From: Phoronis australis
Taxonomy: Eukaryota; Phoronida; Phoronidae
Assembly (NCBI GenBank): GCA_002633005.1
Contig: NMRA01000375.1
Span: forward strand, 993 to 39,105
Direction of reading: 5' to 3'
Length of the DNA: 38,113 nucleotides
Made by a program: the position numbers and the translations under genes. The notes below the pieces were generated by a model. It saw nothing but the letters and a program-made list of their open reading frames with translations, was not told where the DNA came from and did not search any database. Positions 32,212-38,113 of the stretch are shown here, in pieces (the first letter of the stretch is position 1; every line of letters starts with the position of its first letter).

Positions 32212-33061
32212 CTGCAAGCAGATCATGAGCGAAAAGGAAACTCTGATAACACAGTACACTGTACATCTTCAATAAGACCCAACACAAACTTTCACATCTA
32301 GCTTCTCTGTAACACAAAATTGAACAGAAACACGGTCATTGTGCAACAGACTTTGTCTGCCTAGAACCACGTACGTAATCCTCTTGACCGTACGTGATTC
32401 CCTCCGCCGAGTCAAATGGCTAAAAAATGTGACTGGAAGTCGTCACTGAGAACCGTAACCAATAGGGCCGTCTCGAATTACACGGTGATAGAACTCTCCT
32501 TTGCACTGGAGGTACGAAAGCGCCTGACCTAGTTTTGGAAATCAGGCACATTTTCGTGTCTCTATGATGCCGGGAAGGCGACAATTTTCAGATCACGCAT
32601 CCAAAGGCATTTGTTCAATTTATCAAAGATGTTCACGTCGCAGTTGCAGCCCACAGAACTGCAGTAATACTTCGCTGGTATTGGAATGGCGAATAGAGAA
32701 ATGCAACGGAGAAAACTTGTAAAGAATCAGACAACAACAAATAACATGTGAAACTCCAGTGGCAGCAAATGTACCCGACGGATATTTAGGGCATTGAGAG
32801 TAAATACAGCGAGATTCAATTGTCGCTGTGTACCTATTGACCCGGCAGAATAAGTGCAGAGAAACAAGATGGACAATAAGACATAATCTTTGGACTTATC
32901 AGGTGGCATTTTGTCTTCAACTGAATGAAATTTTCGACAAGCGTAATCATCCCTCGATCGTCAAATACGACGCTACTTATTGGAAGAGAATCAGCACTCA
33001 GAACGGGATTTGAACCCCGCACCCATCCCCTTTGCCTATGTATATGCACTTTGCTACTCAC
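32212..33061. other. Collagen intron; weak Pol III-like boxes at its 5-prime end
   Basis: No coding feature. On the minus strand GGTTCAAATCC (33006-33016) matches a tRNA B box. TAGCAAAGTGC (33046-33056) resembles an A box at tRNA-like spacing and directly follows the exon 2 donor. The acceptor stem does not pair, so no tRNA gene is called. Confidence 0.35.
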
Positions 33062-33115
33062 CTTGGCTCCGTCTATACCCGGCAAACCAGGGAAACCAGC
33101 TTCACCCTTCCTTCC
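33062..33115 (-). CDS. Collagen exon 2 of the window (54 bp)
   Basis: Encodes GRKGEAGFPGLPGIDGAK, six perfect triplets. The acceptor is ATCTATGCAG and the donor is GTGAGTAG. GFPGLPGID resembles common non-fibrillar collagen sequence but does not identify a type. Confidence 0.9.
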
Positions 33116-33345
33116 CTGCATAGATGATATATATTTCAAGTGTTCATACATGTATGTGTTATTATTTGCAATATCTTTTGATTTTATAATTCCATATAAA
33201 TTCTAATTTTACTTAACTGATAATATATTGTAAATGTTATCAATAATATCTTGCACCCTAGGAGAGTAAAATACAGCCTAGTCTTTGGCGACAAAATGTA
33301 AACGTAAAGTTGTTTTGGTTACACGCAATAAGTTCAGTCACTCAC

Positions 33346-33444
33346 ATCAGACCCTGTTTTCCCAGGAACACCACCTGGCCCTTTCTCTCCTTGAGGACCA
33401 GTTTCTCCAAGATCTCCTTTTTGTCCTTTAAAACCAGGTGGACC
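33346..33444 (-). CDS. Collagen exon 1 of the window (99 bp), most 5-prime exon visible
   Basis: Encodes eleven perfect triplets, GPPGFKGQKGDLGETGPQ to GVPGKTGSD. The acceptor is TTATTGGCAG and the donor is GTGAGTGAC. It starts inside the helix in phase 0, so upstream exons must exist beyond 38,113 or in the last 4.7 kb, where none was found. Confidence 0.9.
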
Positions 33445-33660
33445 CTGCCAATAAACAAAAACGTGTAATGCGCACTACAGACTATGTTAAGTTCCGTGTG
33501 ACGTTGTCTCTCAACTCTGAGTACGGGATCCGACTGTCTTAAAGTTAGTGGGCCCGAGTTCTGCAACTAATACATCTAAAATTCAGATTTTGGTACCGTA
33601 TACATTGAAAATAACCATTATCTTTCATCCAGGTCTAAAAAAAACCGAACCCGCGTGCCC

Positions 33661-33884
33661 TTGCATTCTCTAATAATAACCACGGACAAAATACTTTAGC
33701 GTGCGTTCAGTAACGCTAGGACCTACACTAAGACCTACATGTAGCTAAAATTTAGCCAAAGTCCCGTGTTCTCACTTAAAATACACGGCAATATCTCACG
33801 TAATCTCGAGAAGCCTTGCCTTTCAACAAGGTCCTAGCGTTACTGAAGTGGAGGCTGATCTTTAATTATTGCTAGAGAATGCAA
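33661..33884. mobile_element. 224 bp MITE
   Basis: The ends are inverted copies: TTGCATTCTCTAATAATAA on the left, TTGCATTCTCTAGCAATAAT on the right complement. A second, perfect 19 bp inverted pair TTCAGTAACGCTAGGACCT lies inside (33706-33724 and 33829-33847). No coding capacity. Superfamily and target duplication are not determined. Confidence 0.75.
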
Positions 33885-34016
33885 AGACGACTCATGCAGA
33901 GTAGCGTGCTAAGGTTTGGTGACACCCTTGCCCCTCTATCCATTTACATGGATGGACCTAGTACTAAGATAAATGAAACAGATGAAACATAAAAGAGAAA
34001 CTTCTGTTCATTTTCA

Positions 34017-34789
34017 TTACAGTTTCAAAAAGATCAAGTTTGAGTCTAATACTGGAATAAAAACTTACAAAAATTAGCGACGTTGCGTCTGCATCTCACG
34101 GACTTCAGTGTGGCTTGTGACGTTATCGTTATTATGGCCAATTGGTGGCGTTTTGACCAGATGGCGCGGCATTTACGTCAGAACACCATCCCATACGTGT
34201 GACAAATCGAATCTTAAACCGCCTCTTTTATTTAAAGAGGGACTCTCAATGCGCTCATGGAAAGCTTCCTCTACACCCCTTCTGAACCAGTATTCCTCAA
34301 AGTCTAGGATAGTGACATCATCAGTATTGAAATCATGTCCAGTGGCGCTCAGGTGGCTAAAAATAGCCGAATCATAAGTGTCCCCGTAACTAGGACGACG
34401 ATGCTGTGACATACGGATTTATATGGACTGTTTCGTTTCACCAATGTAACTGTCTGAGCACTGGGAATCCTTACACTGGACACCATAGACAACACAAAAT
34501 TTATTACTCTTGGGGTTGTTGTCCTTGACATTAACCAGTTGGCTGCGAAGAGAATTAAACGGTTTGTGGATGATAGAAATGTCAAACTGTTTAAATATCC
34601 TCTTCAGGCGATCAAAAAGACCGTGGACGTAGAGAATCATCACACGAGTAGGAGAACGCACAGTAGGGGTTGTCTGAGTGTTTACTTTTCTCCTCTCTGA
34701 TCTTTCCGGTTTGGTGTATTAGACTCAAACTTGATCTGTTTTCTCAACTGGATGTCTCAAAATTGTCATGCTTTTACAGTTTCAAAAAG
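34017..34789 (-). mobile_element. Penelope-like retroelement fragment with direct and inverted flanking repeats
   Basis: A 16 bp direct repeat, TTACAGTTTCAAAAAG, lies at 34017-34032 and 34774-34789. Just inside, a perfect 22 bp inverted repeat occupies 34031-34052 and 34716-34737. The enclosed 0.7 kb carries, on the minus strand, the C-terminal part of a Penelope-like polyprotein. The reverse transcriptase core is missing, so the copy is 5-prime truncated. The direct repeat is a plausible target-site duplication, and inverted terminal pieces are known for this class. Confidence 0.75.
34173..34710 (-). pseudogene. GIY-YIG endonuclease domain of a Penelope-like element, one nonsense codon
   Basis: One frame runs from about 34710 to the stop at 34173-34175, broken by a single TAA at 34419-34421. 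The segment before the endonuclease (KRIFKQFDISIIHKPFNSLR) matches the linker after the reverse transcriptase in this family. Then come VVYGVQC and SYIGET, the GIY and YIG motifs. After the stop, the SQHRR segment is followed by ATGHDFNTDDVTILDFE, RGVEEAFHER with the metal-binding Glu, SLNKRGG with the conserved Asn, and the usual end LSHVWD. The domain nicks target DNA in active elements. This copy is inactive because of the stop and the truncation. Confidence 0.8.
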
Positions 34790-37700
34790 TTTATTCATAG
34801 TGATTGGATGCCCCCACCCCCCTCCCTGCGGTGTGGATGCCCCGTCACCGAAAGGAGAGCTCCCCAAATTCATGAGTGAGGGCGCTCGCTCCCTTCCACA
34901 ATTCCCACATCTATGAGTAAAAATCTCAATAGAAGACAGACGAGTTAAGAGTAAAACCCGGCCAACAGGTAGAGCCGGTCTATACCCAAAATCACAGATT
35001 TTTTTTAGACTTAGCGCATGTAGAAAAATTTCGCTTTTTAAGAATTTGCATGCATTATTTCTCTTTTTATGACACGTGCCTCCATTTTGTAACAACATTG
35101 GGCGCAGATGTAGACATGTTTGAATGCATTTTACTAAGACGATAACAAATAAGTGATACGGTTTTAAAGGACTACGATTGAATATTAGAAAAGCATATCT
35201 TTCAAATTTCACTTTCAAATCTATATGCTTAGATTTTGTGTGGCAAAAACGGCTATTTTTCAGGTTTAAGTGTAAAGCCATTTTCGGCCAATTTTGGCAC
35301 TCTGTAGCAGCCATAGTGCACCTTTTCAAAAACTGGGGAGTGCTAAATGAGTGCCGTCAAAAGGGGGCTCCAGACATCTGTGAGCTGGGGGGGGGGTACG
35401 CAGCTACCAACCGGGGGTGGGAACGGGCGCCACTTGAGTGAGGTGTCCATGGGGGGGCAAGGAGGTGCTCGCTACGCCAATGGATTGACTATTGTCATTT
35501 CACCTCAACTACAAACTATGATTAAATACGATAAAATATATAAAACATGTATATGGCGAGCAATAGGAAAGCAAATGTGGGTCATTTAACTCCAGTTGTG
35601 ACATTTGATGTTGTGACTCTTTAATCGAAGGTTCCTGGTGGTACCAATTCGTCCTGTCCAAACTAAGCCAATCGACCGTGAAATGTTAATACCTCGTTCA
35701 GATTTTCATCTGGAAGGGCTTGGGTGTTCAGGGTACAGACACTTTCTGCTTGGGTGAAAACCGGGACCAAATTCTCTTCGGTAAACATCGCATATGATTT
35801 GACTCCACGATTTGTCCTGCTCAGTCACAAATTTAGCTATCATGATTTGTGCAGTGCCTAACAGCATCTCAGATGTTCTGAAATGTCTTTAGCATGACTG
35901 ACTTAAGCCACAAAGCTTTTGTGATCGCAATTGTTTGATGAAGACTCTCTAAACGTACCGAGATGTCATTCGTTCTTCATTTTTGTCTTTAAAAACATAA
36001 TAGCCTCAAAACCAGTCTTTACAAATAACAATCATTACAAATTCAAACTTCAAAGGATTTGTTTCCATTTAGTTGGCCTGAAATTGTCAAATAAATGATA
36101 ACGGAAGAAAACAAGAGGGTTACATGTACAAGTTTTTTTATATCCTCAAACCTAATGTCAACTTACTCACTGGACAAAGGTCATCGGGCTCAGTTTTGAA
36201 AGTGATCGCCTAATACGTCCAGAAAACAACTTGTTTTTCATCTGAAAGACCTCAGACTTGACTTTTATAACGATCCAAAGCAGATTTCTCGTTCAATTTG
36301 TCTGTAAACTATGCTCATCGTTTCCAAAACCGAGTTTTCCAAGACAATTTTCAATAAATGTAAAGTTGAGGCAAGATAATTTTTTGGTCAGTCATCAAGA
36401 TTTACTTTTCAGAAGTTCAATTTAGGCCTACATGAAGCTACAAGGTGCAATATGGCAGTAAGAGGGTCACAAAAACGACCACGAAAATTAGCTTGGGAAA
36501 GTGGTCTGGGGATCATCCTCGTCTAGCACAAAGCCGTCAGATTTAAGTAAATGACAAATAATTATTTGCATTATGCATTGCTTATTTCAGCCACCAAAGT
36601 ACAAATTTCAATCTATTTTGTAAGTTGTGTATTTTCGTTACTGAAAATATGCAATTTTGGAGACGGCTAATGTGACCAATCGCGGTTTAGTGCTCCAGTG
36701 ACGAAATTAGGGATCATTGAGTGTACACAATGTGGTATCTTTAGATTTTTGGTAGGATACATATCCATGAATTTTGCCGTATAGCCTGATATTTGAAAAT
36801 CTACTGGTTTTTTAATGTGAACTGCCTCTTAAGTTACTTGAGATATCGGAAAGAACGTCACCTGACAGAGCTCCAATGAACTAATGGACGCTCTTCCAGA
36901 AGTTCCAGCGTTCCTGTTTTCACAAATTACACATTTTAAAATCCGCCATCTTTTTTGAAGAAGCGCCCAACAAATGAAATTTTAAAAAAGCAAAAATTCG
37001 ATAAGTTAAATGCAATATTTCCTGTATCGCTAGAAGTCCTCAGAAGGTCAACTTTTACGTTGTTCTGAGTAGCCAAAAGTCACAGGCGACAGTGTAGCAT
37101 TTGTGGTGTTACGTGTTGAGTAAAACATCAACGCATTAGAGCTTTTGAGTTTATTTGAGCAACTGTTTCTGTTTTTGCGAGTTTTTCGTCGTTTTACTTT
37201 TAATTATTACACGGTGCGACTTATCGAGTGTATGAAAATGTTACAATTCCTTTAAACACGGTATTTTGTGTAATTGTTACAACTATGAATTCATGAGTAT
37301 GTTTACTTGGAGATTAAAGTGCCATTAGTCCGATAAATGCACATATGCTTTGAAACCATAATTTACACAACGAGTACCAAGCGTTTGATTGTGCTTTGTA
37401 ACATCAGACATCTGACCCTATAACAGGAATATGTCAGCAAGTTGCGAGAAATCCTCTAACAAACTGAACATGACTAAAACTTGCCTACGGTCAACAATGA
37501 CTATGGAATGCCCTACAAGCCTTGATATTCTTAGGTGTGGTGACATCGTGCACAAGTTCAGGGAGAGAAAGGCACACAAAAGAGAATTTGAATATTTCAT
37601 GGTCACCACATCAAACCTCACTTTTCAGTCTTGTGACGTTTTTTTCACATTATTAGACTAAAACAAAAATCTGTCGTGAAACTTATATCAAGAGTTACAT

Positions 37701-38113
37701 TCTGATCTTACAACCGAACTGCCAAAAACCCACGCTGCACCACTCACAACAAACAGTTATTTAACAGAAAAATTCACTTTGTTACGGAACTTTCGGAGGA
37801 CAGAGAGAGATGAACAATGGAGTTATTCTGGCCTGCCCGCTGTCAGTGACGTAGACGCAAGACGCTCGCGAAAAAGGAAGATCATCAAAGCCCAATAAGA
37901 GTCACGTGAGTGAAAAGCGATTATTTCGCGAGTACACGCGGGACCTTACTAGGGTATACCAGCAAAATCTGCACCATAGAAGTGCTTGGTCATGAGTTTT
38001 AAATGTTGATTTATGGGATACTGTTCCGTGTTTCTGTACCAGTGAAGATTTCTCGTTGCAAGTGCTCTATGCAAGATATATCTTACTCGCTGGAACAAAA
38101 AGTCACCACGACA
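34790..38113. other. 3.3 kb without a recognised gene
   Basis: Mostly AT-rich. A G/C-rich patch lies at about 35340-35480, with G10 near 35386. The 187-codon minus-strand frame at 34766-35329 and the pair at 37418-37661 show no domain, signal peptide or splice context. No collagen exon was found although the gene must continue upstream. Confidence 0.45.

Larger units (their letters stand above)
922..33444 (-). other. Partial non-fibrillar collagen gene (17 internal exons)
   Basis: Gene-level entry. Seventeen minus-strand exons encode about 464 residues of Gly-X-Y triple helix. All have GT donors and AG acceptors, all lengths are multiples of three and all junctions are phase 0. Five exons are exactly 54 bp, the unit typical of fibrillar collagens, but the other sizes and the interruptions ([27 protein letters not shown]) do not fit an uninterrupted fibrillar helix. 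Type IV genes commonly split Gly codons at exon borders, which is not seen here, so a FACIT-like or other interrupted collagen is a good alternative. The signal peptide, N-terminal domains and C-terminal NC domain lie outside the window or were not recognised, so the exact type cannot be set. The product should be a secreted extracellular matrix trimer with hydroxylated prolines. Confidence 0.88.

Noticed and set aside
34766-35329. 187-codon minus-strand open frame
   Set aside because: No recognisable domain, signal peptide or splice context. It overlaps the end of the Penelope-like unit and G/C-rich low-complexity DNA, so length alone is not convincing.
37418-37661. Overlapping 67- and 76-codon frames on opposite strands
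   Set aside because: No motif, and each is shorter than expected for a real exon set in this region.

Overview
This is nuclear DNA from an animal. It shows (i) seventeen small Gly-X-Y collagen exons on the minus strand, each bounded by GT...AG splice sites, (ii) one intronless LRR-immunoglobulin transmembrane receptor gene on the plus strand with a poly(A) signal, and (iii) many degraded eukaryotic transposons. There are no bacterial operons, rRNA genes or CRISPR arrays. The many repeats, the N gap and a ~1 kb near-identical duplication beside that gap suggest a draft assembly of a polymorphic invertebrate. A lancelet is a reasonable guess, because single-exon LRR-Ig genes are abundant there, but the sequence alone does not prove it.

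Layout. The window is dominated by the middle of one non-fibrillar collagen gene running from about 33.4 kb down to 0.9 kb. Neither its start codon nor its C-terminal domain is visible. Exons of 54 bp (five), 36, 51, 57, 63, 72, 99, 108, 117, 147 and 156 bp lie between 33,444 and 25,341, at 21.6 and 20.1 kb (a near-identical pair), at 3.7 kb and at 1.0 kb. Every exon is a whole number of codons with phase-0 junctions. All but two begin with a Gly codon. Short triplet interruptions point to a FACIT-like or type IV-like molecule rather than a fibrillar one.

A 16.4 kb intron (3,731-20,109) carries the LRR-Ig receptor gene (15,158-17,944) on the opposite strand. The receptor has a signal peptide, about 26 leucine-rich repeats with an irregular island, an LRR C-terminal cap, one Ig-like domain lacking its core Trp, one membrane segment and a short tail without a TIR domain.

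Mobile DNA fills much of the rest. I found a TTAA-flanked element with a decayed THAP-domain reading frame (1,873-3,533) and an element with tandem-repeat inverted termini (9,261-10,095). There are TIR miniature elements at 11,281-11,662 and 33,661-33,884, and a 1.4 kb TIR element with a 6 bp target duplication that falls on the apparent splice branch point of a collagen intron (28,771-30,198). Two hAT-like scraps are present, plus a Penelope-like GIY-YIG endonuclease remnant (34,017-34,789). Low-complexity GAC/CAT-rich stretches, microsatellites and minisatellites make up further parts. The last 3.3 kb and several intron blocks contain nothing I can name.

I found no convincing undescribed multi-gene system. 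The most informative points are the nested receptor gene, the duplicated collagen exon at an assembly gap, and the transposon inserted at a branch point.
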